A DNA stretch of 64,000 nucleotides from assembly GCF_014898055.3 (NCBI RefSeq), contig NW_023605083.1:63838228-63902227 (forward strand), read 5' to 3'. The DNA comes from Talpa occidentalis (lineage: Eukaryota; Chordata; Mammalia; Eulipotyphla; Talpidae). Position 1 is the first letter of the stretch, and every line of letters begins with the position of its first letter. Below the pieces are notes generated by a model. The model searched no databases, was not told the origin of the DNA, and worked only from the letters and a program-made list of their open reading frames with translations. Shown here one piece after another: positions 12,806 to 26,000 of this stretch. The translations under genes and the position numbers were made by a program.

Positions 12806-15800
12806 GTTTCTTCTTGGGACAGAGACTCTTCTACCTACTACATGGGGTACAGCACCCCACACCGGAATGTCCCTGCTGTACCAGAGGCAGCGCACTGGGA
12901 AAACAACCACAGAAACATCTCTCCTTTGTGTATTTTTTTCCTCCCTTCCCCTTCCTTTGTCTGACAGTTATTTTCAACTAGTATTTATTCCTTCATGGAG
13001 TCTATAAGGCTATAATCATCTCTCAGCAAAAAAAGCATACCTCCATGTTGTGAAGGAACCGAATGGAACACTATGAAGATTCAAGACCCGGGGTCAAGAC
13101 AGCCCGTGGCAGACGTTCTGCCATCTCATGACAGTTTACACTACAGGACAGTGGAGTTGCCTATTGCGGGAGAGAACCCAGATCCGCCTGAGCAGAAGCT
13201 CTTGCTCTCTTTGGCTACTTGGCGGCTCTGAAATTGACCTCCATGGGCACTGACTTGTCTCAGCTTAGAAGGAGGGGGATGCATCTCTGTGTGAAGTTCT
13301 TAATGTTCAGTGGTCTGTACCTGTGAGCGTGGCCTGCACCTGCTTGTGATGAGGACACCTGTTTTATGGTTCCTGGTTCATACCTGGCCATTTAACTCTG
13401 TGCCTCTGTGCATCCATGGCAGCATGAGCAGGCCAGCATCCTTGTCTTTATGCCTTGGGAAGCTATGGGAGGGGGGGTTGCTCCCCGGCTCCCCAAACTT
13501 GTTTCTGACACTAGAATGCAGTAGATTGGAAATTGTCTTTGTGTAAAATGAAAAAAAGGTGCATTTTTCTTTGTGAAGCTCTTCAATGTTTTTCTTTGGC
13601 TTGTCACATGTCATTGGAGTAGAGACTAGGCCAGTCAGGGGGTGTCTGTGGTCGTGAAGTCAGCAGCGCCCAGGTTGCTGAGATCTGTGGGCATATACCA
13701 AACCCACCTCTGCCGCCTGCTTTGTGCAATTTGCCTTTACCTCACCAAAAATTCTAGCTTAATGTTTTCTGTCATGTCCACTGAGTGTTAGGCAGCTTTT
13801 TGGTGAGAGGCTAGTATGTTGTTACGACACTGTCGAGATTGGTAAACTCAGTGTGAATGTTCTACATAAAGTGCTTTAACTAAGTATTTCCTGGTCAGGA
13901 GGAAAGGTCAGCACCTGGACAGGCCTGCCAGGTGATAAGGGCAGCAGCAGCTCTTGGCTGCTAAGTTAGAAGCCTCAATTTGTGGCCTAATTCCTGAGGG
14001 CTGCTGGCTGCAGCTAACGTCATTTCAAACTGTGACCAGGTTTACTTTTCAAATCAACACGGAACAGGCAGGCCAAAAGGATCTGTCTTCTAGCTCATTT
14101 TTTTCCTCCTGAAGTGAAGCTACATGTAATTTCTGGCCCCTCATTTTATGCTCATCCCCATAAAATCACACATCCGAGCCTCCAGTAAATGGTTTAATGG
14201 AACAGTGGTGCTGAGGCGCGGCTGCCTAGGCAGGTTAACCTGCAAACGTCCGTCGGCGCGCAGCGTGTGGAAGGCACTTGATTCTCCTTCTCACCACTGA
14301 CTTGACCTTGCATTAGCTCTAGCTGGGAGGCTGTTGGGATGATAATTGGATGGCACAGAATGGTTTGGTTCTGTTTATCATGTCTGAAAAAGTTGCAGTT
14401 TAAAATATAATTTTGATAACAGTTGGTACTGTTAGACCCCATCCGTGCCATGCCCAGATCCTTTGATGTGAATTTTCAGTGTGGTACAATTAGAAATGTT
14501 TCACTAGGCAGAAGGGTAGGGACAGTCCCTCTGCCCCGAGTGATGATTCAGTGTTTCATTCTACCTCTGAACCATCGTGTTGCTGTGGGTCTGGATGGGT
14601 GGTCCAGCCTGACATAATTGGGGGACATGTCTAATAGTGGGTTGATGGCTCTCTGTGAATACCTGGCAGAAGACATGACTAATCCAGCAGCAAATACTCA
14701 CCTTGGTTAGGTGTGAAGCCAGCCTTGCCTTGTGGAAATGTGCTTTTAAAATGTCAGTGTAAAGAATGCTGGAAAGAACTGTGAAAAAGGTTACAGCAAG
14801 ATCAGAGTCTGTTGCTAGTTGCCAAAGTCCAGGGACATTCCCATGGAAGTATTAGTTGGGAAAGAAGGCAGCCTTTCAAAAAAAAAAAAAAAAAAAAAAA
14901 ACCACAAAACCCATTAGTTTCCATGCTGGGCTATACGGGGAGGAGACTGGGGGACACAGTCATTCGCTCTCATTATTGAAGGCAAAAGGATTCGAGCCTC
15001 TTGGGATTTTCCTTCTCTGTTTGGTCCCCATGTGATGTTCCTATGCTTTAAGACACCAGGGGAGGCGGGGAGCCTGGAGCAAAACAACCTGGTCCCCCAG
15101 CATCGGTAGTGGAGCTGGGAAGCAAGTGAATGGTGCAGACTTCCTTGGAAAAATGATCTTTCTAGAGAAGGGACTCTTGTCCCTTTCTTGACTTGATGAG
15201 GGGAGGAGGCTGACCCAGAAGGAAGGGAGTTGCAGTTCGTGAAGGAGACTCTCCAGCCCTTCCCACCTGCAAGGCCCCGTTGGGCCCCTGGGGGGTCGGC
15301 ATCCCCAAGCCTTGCCCTTTTCATGGATCAGCACAATGGTGGTTCCCTATGAGAAGTTTAACTCAGAGACTTCTGTGCCAAAGACTACCTCCCAGAGGCT
15401 TCCTCACCCCGTCCTTCCAGGCTCCACAGAATCGAGGTGCTGAGATCACTGGCTTCTCCCTAGTTTTTATTTTCCAGGAGATCTAGGCCTGAGGACATGC
15501 CTTACCTCGGGCAGACAGACATGGACAGGTTTTGAGACTCAAGTCTTGGCAGAGGAATGAGTGTCATTCCTTCAACTGCCCTTGCAGCCTGGGAAGTGAA
15601 AGGTTTCATTCACTCAGCTTAAAAACCTAGGAGAGGGCTGAAGAGAGTTCTTAGAAACACTGAGCTGGCTATGGCCCTGAAGAACATGTGTGTGGTCTTA
15701 GCAAGTGTGCACACACCGCTCCTGTTCACACTCTAGCTCCTCTCTTGGAACGAGGAGCCTCTCCACTAAGGCAGCAGGGAACATGCTCCACATCTGGACT

Positions 15801-18800
15801 CGGGGTTGGGCTTTATCCTTTAATAAGCCTTCAGAGTGATTCCTGGTGAACTCAGATCGGTGTGATTATGGAGGCAGCCAGCTCGTATTTCCCGGTGCTG
15901 CTGCTTAGCTTCACCAGATACCTTTCTTGAGCTGAAAAACAAAAACCAGCATGACTCCGGAGATCAGGGTGAATGAAACAGAAGTTTGTCTTGCCAAATC
16001 TCAGCCACACCCAGAGGGCGCTGTCCATGTTGATTTGAATATGTTTTCTCGGTGGCCATCCACGTGAGAAAACTGCAAACTTGCTCCTTGTTTCTTATGA
16101 GGTTGCCTCTAGTGATGGGACCATGGGAAGTCCTACTTTAGTGTGAGGGCATGATGGCTGAGTCACTGTCTGTGAGTGAGGTTTCTCTCTCAGATGAAAT
16201 CAGCTCCAGAACACCCAGAGTTCTTTTGAGTTGGCCCTGCAGTGTGGCGTTGACACCGCTGGCCCCTGGCTCTGACTCAGCACCATTCATCAGGCTGCAG
16301 AATAATCATCCTATGCACTGTATTCCAAGCAGCCGGGGCAGACGCCAGCTAGGGCTAAGGCCTGTATAGACTCATCTGTTTGGGTCTTGCAGTGGGGAGA
16401 CCAGGTTCTGTTCTGCCCTAAACAGTGCTTCTGCTCAGAAAATGGGCCTCTTGTGATCAGGGCAGGGCATCCCGGTGCTGAACCCTGCCTTCCTAGACAC
16501 CTAATTTCAGGGCCTGTGGAAACTGGGTAACCTATTGAGAAGACAGAGGTAACATGTTGGAGCCACCCTCATTTACAAAATGATGCTGGGAATTTGGGTT
16601 GGCCTCCTACTTTCAAAAGTCCACAGGAAGGTCACAGCTGGGACATACCCGCTCACTTCTTAGACTCATTCTTTTCAGAGGGCAGGTGGCATTTATCTGT
16701 AAATTTGAGGAAAATGTCATCCCTTGAGCCAGATTTACAGATGGCGCTGGGTGTGCTGGAGTTCTCTTTCTCGTAGTTCTTAATAGTGAATAAGCCAGGA
16801 ACCTGATTTTCCATCAGCCCTCCCTGGACCTGGTTTGTTTTTTCATTTGAAGGATGTCTGCTCTCTGTCTAGGTACACAGATTAGAGCACACGCAAAACC
16901 CTCTAGACTAGCAGAGATGGAGGGGGCTTAGTTGCAGGAGATTTGACTGATCTTCCTTAATCATTCATGTTTGAAATGCATCCTGGGTACGGCGGTCTAA
17001 CCCTTTTATGTGGCAGAAGAATTTGTTATCCAGGTAGCTTTTACTACTACAGATAGATTGTAAATAAATACTTTGAAAGAAATGACTTTAACAGACCAAC
17101 AAGATAATTGGTTTGTTAAACATCCCGTGTATTTAACACTTGAAAACCAACAAATTCAGACTTTTGAAAATGCCACAGACTGTTAAAAGCCTAAGTCTAC
17201 TTTTTGAGAATTGTTCAACAACTATTAACATACGCCTTATTCTTCAACTAGTGTTTTTTCAATTCTCGACAGAAGGAGTTTTCAAAAAAGCATTCAGTCA
17301 TTCAGCTTAAATGCTAAGCTCGGACACAGCCGGTTCTCAGTCCTCTTCAAGAAAGACACAAGAACGTGAGGGTCAAAATTAGGATTGCCTTTTGGGAGGA
17401 AAAAGCTAAGGATTGCTATTGCCAAATAATATTTTTGATAATGTAAGGAAATACAGGGACCACGAACATGTTTAGTTTGTCTGTTTTGAAGTGTGAAAGA
17501 TTAATTTAGTGCCTCCTGGCACATTGTGACTGTAGAGGGCATGAGGAATCAGCATTGACAAATCACACAGATACAAAGAATTCTCTAGATTAGGACAATA
17601 TTAAAAGGTTTACCCCGATTCCACAAAATAGCTTTTTAAAAGATACTGTGGGGACTCAGAGCAGCTTGTTTCAAATAGAAATCCTCCACAGGTCAAAATA
17701 AATGCCAAAACCAAAACAAATTATGTTGACTGATGGAACTTTGTCCATTTTAACAGAGCCTTTAAGATTGAGACCAGCGATTGTGTGTTGCACCCACCTC
17801 CCCCAGCAGCACTGTCCCCACTGGGCCAAGATGGGCATCCTGTGGGCCAGGTTGGAGCTGGTCACACCTGTTCACACCTGTTCACACCCCTGTTTGGCAG
17901 GCTGGTTTAGTTTCAGACCAACCCTGCAGTCACAATGATACTGGAAGGAGGAAAGGGAGAATCATGTCTTTTTCCAGTGTGGAAATGGGGAGAGGAAGGT
18001 AGATTTCAAACAAAAATGTGAATCGCTATGATGAAGCGACACCTGTATCAGCCAGGCCTTCATCAGATAACTAACCAGCAGCTCATAGCGCAGCATGCTC
18101 ACCTGGTCCTATCCAGTAGACGGTCCTGTCCAGTAGACACCCTTCCACTGGCCCCATGTGCCTGGTTCCCTGATGTCCTTGAGCTGGGAATGCCTGGAGA
18201 GATGATGTGCATCTGATATATTCCCATGAAATCAACTGCCAGCAAACTTTCTAACTTGTATTTTAACAGTTTAAAAAGAGATTTAAAAACTTTTGCTTAA
18301 GTCAGGTCCAAATGATGGAATGTGCTTCTTATTTTTAGAAATCATTCTTTACATTTAAAAATTAAAAAAAAAACCCTCTGAAGTATTGATCAAGTCCTCT
18401 GTTTTCTCCACATTGCCATTAAGCCAAAACAAAAGCTATGAAAAAAAAAAGTGCTCCCGAATGTGTGTAGATGAGATGTGCTTTACTTTCAGGTGGAGTC
18501 TTTGTTTCGTGATGCCACCAACCTTCAAAAAGAATGTTCCCTCTTCCCCCTTGTTATGGAACCCAGAGACTGTCAAGAGGAAAAAAAAATTTTTTTCGTT
18601 GCATTTTTGATGCTGGCACGAGGTTTTTGTCCACTTTTTTCCATATATCTGTGTATAAAAAATTCTGTTCATTGTTTACTATGGGATTAGTATTACATTT
18701 TGAGGTAAACAAAAGAATTTGTATTGCTTGATAAACTATTAGCTTGTAAATTTGAAAAGGTTTCTTTACCTCTATTAACTTAAAGTAATGGACCAATAAA

Positions 18801-18820
18801 CCTATAAAAGATGCTTTCTT
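12806..18820 (+). other. SNX30: SNX30 3' UTR
   Basis: About 6 kb of sequence after the SNX30 stop, with no plausible gene of its own. It ends in an AT-rich block and AATAAA at 18795-18800, followed by ATGCTTTCTTTATCATGTGTCGTG, a GU-rich downstream element. A very long 3' UTR is known for SNX30, so I infer that this whole stretch is transcribed. A pure A tract of about 24 bases lies at 14878-14901. No copy of the abundant SINE interrupts it. Confidence 0.7.
18795..18800 (+). terminator. SNX30: Polyadenylation signal AATAAA, distal end of SNX30
   Basis: AATAAA in GACCAATAAACCTATAAAAG, followed 30-40 bases on by a TGTGTCGTG GU-rich element. Cleavage is expected near 18815-18825. Other upstream sites may be used. 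Confidence 0.6.
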
Positions 18821-21158
18821 TATCATGTGTCGTGTTCTCATTTGTACTCTCTGGGACAGGAAAAGCAGCATGCCTCTTTTTGTCTCTCTATTTTCTCTAA
18901 ACCGATGCCAGTTTGCCCATAAGAACAAGGATGTACAGAGCAACTGGGAAAATATATAATTGAGTGATTTTAATACTTCTTTAGACTTATCCTCGTGTTA
19001 CCCGCTCCATCTTACAAGTTGGCACCAGTTGGGGAGATGAAGGAATTATATGGTGTTCATGCATGATCACCTGGTGACCAGCCCAGCTAATTACTTGAAG
19101 GGTTTCTTCCTAGACTATCCCAGAGCAAAGCACAACATCATATGCTGGGTCCAAGCCAGTCATTTCCTGGTTCTCTGTTTTTTGCACTGCTATGAAAGAA
19201 GACACATTTGTGGTTGGTTTGAGTTTGTTGCAAACTAGAGACCAGGTTGCTTGGTTAAGCTTACCTGATCATAGCAATGGACTGGAGTTGGACTTAAATC
19301 GGTCTGGAGCTTGGCTTATTGATAGAGGACATCCTTAATATAAGACTTCAGTCATATAAAATGAGGCAGTAAGGTGGGATGAGGGAGAGAGAGGCTTGGG
19401 ATCAAATCTTAGCTTTCCACTTACTAGCCACATGGCTTGGGGAAAGAGCCAGTGTTACATCTTGGAAACGAAGACACCCTTGCCTGCAGAGTGTGGAGAG
19501 AACTAGCAATAACCTAGGTGTCTGCAGGGTGAAAGCCCTTGTGGGAAGACTGGTTTAAATGTAGCCAACTTACATATGAAGGCTCTTCCCATGGCAATCC
19601 TTCCTGGATGCTGACCGTGAAAGCATGCCCACCGTGGCTACATATAGACACTAGGTAGTTCCTTCATCTTTCCAAATAGGTGGCAACTGTAAGACATAGG
19701 AAAGGGTGCACTGAGGCTAGGCCTATAAAGAAGCAGAGACTAAAAATGACAAGATATACCCTTTAAGCTTTTCTTTTTAAGATGATGATGGAGATAGTGT
19801 GCTGGAGGACCGTGGTTGGACTGTGGCCTGGGGGATAGATGGGAATAGATGGTGAAAGTGATACTAAAGAGATGATTTTAGAGTTTCTGTGGGGAGGGGG
19901 GAGAGGTCAGGAGAGACTGGGAGATTTCCAGCCTGGAAGCTGGGAGATGAGACCATTAACAGAAATATGAAATCAGTCAGGAGAAAAATACAAAATATGG
20001 AGTGGTGGGCTTAGCAGATGGGTTGGGAGAAGAGCAATTTGGTTTGGGTTTATGTTTGAGGAAATCTGCGTGAGGATGTTGACTAGGTTGTTGGAAAGAG
20101 AATCCTGGAGTCTATGGAGTAGACTTCTCAGGAAGGTGGGGCTTCTGGGGCCTCAGGAATTAAGAGTGCAGGGAGAGGAGGAACAGGACTCAGGGAAAGG
20201 TCTAAAACAAGCCAGCCCCGAAAGATAAGAGCAATAGTTCTCCATGCTTGTGGGCTAATGAAAGCACTGATTCTTGCCCCAGAGTGTGACTTGGGTGGGG
20301 CCCTAGGGGATACTGATGCCGCTGGCCCAGAACCACACTTGACACTGTATTAGAACAGGTGTTTGAAGAACTGGTGACTTGGTGAGAGGAGAAAAATTTT
20401 GAAACTGCTGCCCTGTGACCTGGAAGGTTAGGAACCAATGGGGGGCTTTGAGAGCCCAGCTCAGGCTAAAACCCACAGCTTGTTGGCAGGGTCCAGGTGG
20501 ACAGATCAGAACATTTCTATAGATGTTGAGAGCAAGCTTTTCAGCAGCAGGAATGGAAAGTCAATGATTCAATTCACTGTGGACAGAGAAATGGTCAGGG
20601 GTTGGGGGGGAGGCAAGGGGTCAAGAGGAGGGATCAAACTACCTCTGTCCTTGTTGCTCTCAGAGAAGCTCTCCCTCCTTTCTTGTTGCCCGCACTCCAA
20701 GTCTGGGTCCTTCCTGCCTCCATCTACCTCCCCCTCTTCAGTCTGCCCATCACCGGCTGCTATTTACCTCTAGCTCCCAAATATCTCTCCCAGTCCCTCT
20801 GCTCTCCTCCACCCCCACCACTCCTAGGCCGTGTCAGCCCTCCCTCCTCCTCCACCTCATCACTGTAGGAGCCTCTTGCTAACCTCCTTCAGCCAGTCCT
20901 GGCTCTCCTTCCACCACCAACTCAGTCTCCGGGCTGCCAGAGCGCCCTTTTGGAGATACAAACACAAGCAGTCCACGTTCCTGTTCCTTTCAGCAGCTCT
21001 CGCCACCAAAGTTAGAGTTTATGTTGCTCCTCGCAGCTCCTGTCTCATCGTGCCATTCTATCTCCTTGACGCCCGCCCTCCCTCCTTGTCCCTTTCACAC
21101 TGAGTTCCTGTCTCTTGGAATATTTCACCTCCAGGTCCTCCCCCTCCATTTATTCTTT
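18821..21158. other. SNX30-SLC46A2 intergenic region
   Basis: The 3' ends of the two genes face each other here (convergent). The segment 19,780-20,140 is a diverged purine-rich ancient repeat I cannot name. The segment 20,650-20,920 is C/T-rich. I see no gene, and short open frames have no recognisable product. Confidence 0.6.
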
Positions 21159-21473
21159 TTTTTTTAACACTTTTTTTTTTTAATAGAGGCATGTTTTATT
21201 TATTTGTTTGTTTGTTTTGTTTGTTTATACAAGCACTGGGTACAGTCAGAAGCGCGGGAGGGTGAGAGAATTCACCAGAGCCAGAGCGGGGAGCAGAGCA
21301 GGCAGAAGGACCGAAGTACACTGCTGAGGGGAGCAGCGGGCGGCAGGAGAGGTCTGCGCGCCATGTGGGACCCTCCTCCGGTGGCCGGGGAGCAGCCAGG
21401 GATTGAACCGGCGCTGCAGAGGCTGCGGGCAGCTTCACAACCCAGCGCTCAACCGCTGCGCCACCAGGGAGGC
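21159..21473 (-). mobile_element. tRNA-derived SINE, young, inserted in an L2 relic
   Basis: The long poly-T/TTTG-rich tail at 21159-21228 precedes an almost consensus body and the head GCGCCACCAGGGAGGCC. The TSD CCCCTCCATTTATTCTTT is exact on both sides (21141-21158 and from 21474). The unbroken CpG-rich body and perfect TSD mark a recent insertion. Confidence 0.9.
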
Positions 21474-21760
21474 CCCCTCCATTTATTCTTTCTGCCTGGA
21501 ATGAGCCCTAGCTTCTGGTATTGCTCACTCCTTACCCTTCTAGTCTTTTGAGAAGCCCTCCCTGCTGTCCATTCTCCCTCATGTTAGCTCCTATTCCAAG
21601 ATACCCCACGTCCCGCTCTTCTGTATGCTCCACCCACTAGACAGTGGCCCCATTAGGGCAGGAGCAGCCAGTGTGGTCTCGATGTGTCTCAGCACCTACA
21701 AGCGCTGGGCCTTAGCAGGTGTGCCTTAAGTTTTGACCGTTCCCTGCAAGGAATATGCTG
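21474..21760 (-). repeat. L2 LINE relic (antisense), split by the SINE
   Basis: TCTTTCTGCCTGGAATGAGCCC, TTGAGAAGCCCTCCCTGC and CTAGACAGTGGCCCCATTAGGGCAGGAGC are antisense L2 3'-end signatures. The same element continues to the left of the SINE (about 21,100-21,158). Confidence 0.6.
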
Positions 21761-21873
21761 AGACCTGAACGCATTCTCTACCTCCATGTTGTACCCACTG
21801 TAAGAACTAGTTACGGAGGGGTCTGACCCGGGGAAGAATGAGTCACACACATACTGTGAATGTTGGTTTTATT

Positions 21874-22186
21874 TATTTTTTTTTTTTAAAGATTTATTTA
21901 TTTATTTATTTGTTTGTTTGTTTGTTTATTTATTTATACAAGCACTGGGTACAGTCAGAAGCGCGGGAGGGTGAGAGCATTCACCAGAGCCAGAGCGGGG
22001 AGCAGAGCAGGCAGAAGGACCGAAGTACACTGCTGAGGGGAGCAGCGGGCGGCAGGAGAGGTCTGCGCGCCATGTGGGATCCTCCGCCGGTGGCCGGGGA
22101 GCAGCCGGGGATCAAACCGGCGCCGCAGAAGCCGCGGGCAGCTTCGCAACCCAGCGCTCAACCGCTGCGCGCCACCGGGGAGGCCC
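21874..22186 (-). mobile_element. tRNA-derived SINE, young, near the SLC46A2 3' end
   Basis: Near-consensus copy with tail TTTTTTTAAAGATTTATTTATTT and head GCGCGCCACCGGGGAGGCCC. An exact 16-bp TSD GAATGTTGGTTTTATT lies at 21858-21873 and 22187-22202. The TSD contains TTTATT, which is AATAAA on the minus strand. Confidence 0.9.
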
Positions 22187-22439
22187 GAATGTTGGTTTTA
22201 TTAAGAAGTGAATCTGCTTTTCTATATATAAGTACAAGAGGCTGTAAAAATAAGTACTGCAAAATAAAATGGCTCTTAACATCTCTCCTCCCCGCTTCCC
22301 TTTACAACACCCACTTTAATCTTCCATTGAATAAAGTCTATGGTATTTGCTTTTTAAAAACAACAAAAATTAGCCCTGAGGCCAAGAGTCTGAGCTCCTA
22401 ACTCTCCTGCGTGTCCCCTACAACGGCTCGGGAAAGGAA

Positions 22440-23036
22440 ACTAGCTTTTTTTCCTTCAAGGTTTTATTTTAATGTAAAAATTATGGCTGATGTTCAGTGT
22501 TGGCAGTTCTTTCAAAACATCCCCTTGGGCTGTTGAAAACGTGGGCTTTGGTTTGGAGAGGGTGGGAAGGGAGATGGTACAGTAGGGCCTTGTGGTCCAC
22601 GGTCAGACCTCTGGGTTTTCTCCTGAAAGCAGTGTGGTTCTCCCACAGGGAGGCCTAGCACGGCCCCTGGTGACTAGTTAGCCACGCCTTGGTGCCCTCA
22701 GAGAGAGCTCCTGGAAGAAGAGGGGCTGCTGCTGAAACCCCTTCCAGTGACAAATGCGGCTGCATGTATAACCTGATTGTCACCCTTGAGTTCATGCGCT
22801 AATGTTTGCAAAACCTAGTCTCTACCTAACAGGGCCTCTGAAAGCAGAGAAGGTTCTTTCATCACCTTGAAAGTGCTGTTCCCCAACCCCCTGAGACCCC
22901 GGAGTCACAGTAGGTGGACTCTGCGACTCAGGTTTCTTGGGCAGTGGGGTAGTTTGGTCACCAGTTCCTGGCTCCTTCCTCTGTCTTCTCAGGGCCTGGC
23001 CGGTGCTGGTATGTCCAGTGCTCCAGGTCAGCACCT
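22440..23036 (-). other. SLC46A2: SLC46A2 3' UTR
   Basis: Sequence downstream (minus strand) of the SLC46A2 stop at 23037. The first AATAAA on the minus strand is at 22463-22468 (TTTATT on plus), so a UTR of about 600 bases is inferred. A second possible signal is at 22195-22200, inside the target duplication of the neighbouring SINE. The end is therefore uncertain. Confidence 0.5.
22463..22468 (-). terminator. SLC46A2: Candidate polyadenylation signal of SLC46A2
   Basis: AATAAA on the minus strand within TTAAAATAAAACC, about 570 bases after the stop codon. It is the nearest match downstream of the gene. Confidence 0.5.
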
Positions 23037-23094
23037 TCATTGCTCTATGATGTCTCCATACTGCGACCACGAGGCTTGTATATAGGCCACGATG
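23037..23094 (-). CDS. SLC46A2: SLC46A2 exon 4 (terminal coding exon)
   Basis: Acceptor TTCTTACAG, then the base completing a GGC codon and 19 codons: IVAYIQASWSQYGDIIEQ and TGA (23037-23039 on plus). The cytoplasmic tail ends GDIIE as in the human protein. Confidence 0.93.
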
Positions 23095-26000
23095 CTGTAA
23101 GAACATCCAGTGTGGAGAATTACAAGAGAACGGTTGGAACAGGGCAGAGGTATGCCTTTTTCTCACCACCAAGGGTGAGGGCTCTAGCCGTGTCCTCATC
23201 GACACACTAGAGGCTCCATCCAGCAGGGAGACATGCCCGAGGGAGCTTCTCTCACATCAGGCTTGCTCCCTAGCACAGTGAAGCCTTTGCTTCTATCTAC
23301 TCCTTTTCCTGGAAATTCTTTCCATATCACTCCTGCTTGGTGATGAGCTCCCACATGCATCTCAGGATCAGGACTCGCTAATCCCAAGCAGAATTAACCG
23401 GCTCATCTTCTGCCTTTCCAGAGCCCCTTCATCTCCTCCAAAAATCATATTGTTCCAAAATGTGTGTGGACAAATGGATGCATAGAAATGAAAAGCTCTG
23501 TGTGAAGTCTTGGGTCTGCCTGTCCTTGGCCTGTCCTTCAACCCCTGGGATCCTGGGTGTTCTCATTGTTTGATTCCCAGGAACCTCATGTTCTCCGTTG
23601 GAGCCCAGCAATTCCTGACTGCTGACTGGCACTCGGAGCTGCTGGATGGATGGAGCTTCAGTCCAACCCTCCTCAGGGAAAGCTTTGTGGAAACTTGCAC
23701 GGATTTTCCACCTTCCCAAGTTCTACGGGGTTCTAACACAGAAGGACATTTACTATACCTAAAACCAAACCCACTTTATTATATAACCAGCATGAGGAGA
23801 GTCAAAACTTGGAGGCAACGGGCTGGGGTTGCAGCCCTGAGTCCCAGCTGCCCCAGGGGGAGCCGCGTGCATGGCCAGCCCCTGACTTCATGCCACTTGC
23901 AGGCAGCTCTGGGGGGTGGAGGCCAGCAGGGCTGCTGGTAGCTGCCACACCCTCCTGACTGATCCCTCATTCATTAAACAAATGCTTTTGTTCTTCTTAT
24001 GTGTGTGGTGTTCTTGCCCCTCCGGGGCCGACTGTGTACAACGTAAGTAACTGAAACAAAATCACTGAGTGGTCGCAACTGTCGGGAAGGAAAGGGGTAG
24101 GAAGCCCCGGGAGCATGGAGCAGAAGGACCTAATTGGCTTGAGAAGGGGTAGTCTCAAATTCTTGGAGAAAAGTGTTCAAGACCACGCCTGGTCAAGGAA
24201 GAGAGGCAGGAAGAACATGGGGGAGGCACAGGCTGGAGGGGGAAGGCGGTGAGCGCAGGAGGCTGGAGAGGTTGGCAGGACCATCAACCCATGGTGAGAC
24301 ATTTGGGTTTTGTCCTAAGAGCATTGAAAGCCAAAGGTAGGGAATGAGGAGACCAGATTTGTATTTTAAGGAAATTCCCCTGGCTCCCTGGGGAGAGGGG
24401 GTGCATGGGGATTAAGAGCTGCCGTGGGGAATTCCGTCTCCAAGGTGCTTTGGACTAGGGGAGGCAGCAGCGATGGTCAACAGGAAAGGACGGATTGGAG
24501 GTAAATTCTGGAGATGGAATCCATGAGGCCTGCTGGGTTGGTGGCGGGAGAAGGTGAAAAAGAGAGAGGACATTGGTGACGCTCAGATCTCCCCCCTAGG
24601 GGAGTGGGTGCCATTTAATGAGATGGGAAGACTGGCGGGGGAGCAGGCTTCGGCGGGCATCAGGGAAGGTGGGAAATCAATGTTTGCAAGCTTCCACAAA
24701 GCTTTCTCTGAGAAGAACCAATTTGGACAATTTCAATGATAATTCGAAGTTTTAAAAGTAGTTTGCTTAGGGCCTCCCCTGGTGGCGCAGGTGGTTGAGC
24801 GCTGCACTGTGAAGCTGTCCGCAGCCTCTGCAGCGCTAATTCGATCCTGGCCGGCCAGTGAGGGTCCCACATGGCGCAGCAGACCTCCCATGTCCTGCCC
24901 GCTGCTCCCCTCAGCAGTGTATTTCGTCAGTCTGCCTGTTCTGTTCCCCGCTCTGTCTTTGGTGAATCCTCTCACCCTCCCACACATCTGGCCTGTACCC
25001 TGATTCTTGTATAAATAAATAAATACATCTTTAAAGAAAAAAAAAGTAGTTTGCTTAGAGACTGTGAAGAGACAACTCAGAGGAGAACCCCAAAGAAGTC
25101 TTCCATCTGGACGTTTTTGGAGAAGAAGTGATCAGAGAGGTAGGAGGGAAACCAGGAGAGCGACAGTGATGAATCCCCAAGGACAGGATGATCTGCTGTG
25201 CCGGGAGCTCAGGGAAATCAGGGGTGAGGGTTGAGCAAGCCCACGGGGTGCAGCTCTGAAGTGTCATTAATGTTTTTAGAGAGAGGAGCAATGGATGTGG
25301 GGCCGGGAGATGAAGACAAGAGATAGTACGAGCAGACTGGACTCTGGAGAAGTTGGCTAATAAGAAGAGGAGAGGTGAGAAGGTGGTGGATCATGTGTCA
25401 GTTCTGGTAGGAAGAACTCAGGAGTGAGGTCTCTCTAACAGGATGAGAGGAGGCACCCAGACACCTGCTGACATTTCTAAGCAATACCAGGTAGTGGAAT
25501 AGAGCAACTTCCTGGGTCCAAGTCTTGTCCCTGCCACTTATTCGCTATATCATCTTTGGCCAGTTACACAATATCTTAGAATCTCTGTCTCCTCACTCGC
25601 AAAATGGGACTAATAATAGTAATTAGCCCAGAGGATTGTTTGGGAAGATAAATTAAAATGCATAAAATATTTAAAACTGCCTGGTACTAAGGGCTATTTA
25701 AGTGTTTGCTATTATAATCATTGCAAAAGAATAAGGTTTGTAGATTTCCTTTGGGGAAGGTGAGGCCATTCTCTGATGGCTTCTGTCTGCTCTACGAAGG
25801 ACCAGGCAATAGCTGAGTGCATGTGTGCTGGGAGGAGAGGGTTGCTGATGGGCAGAGCCACCCAGTTATTTCTCAGCATCTCCTTATTGCACATAAAGAA
25901 GCGCAAGCAGGAGTGGGAAGTTTCTCAAAGTGACATGAAATTGTCTCACTTTGGAAACAGGCAGGGCTGGGGCCACCGTCTCTTCTTGCAAACGGGCTAC

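Noticed and set aside
21196..22401. Open frames of 115 and 187 codons in the 21-22 kb region
   Set aside because: They are translations of two young, CpG-rich SINE copies; the same peptide recurs in other copies.
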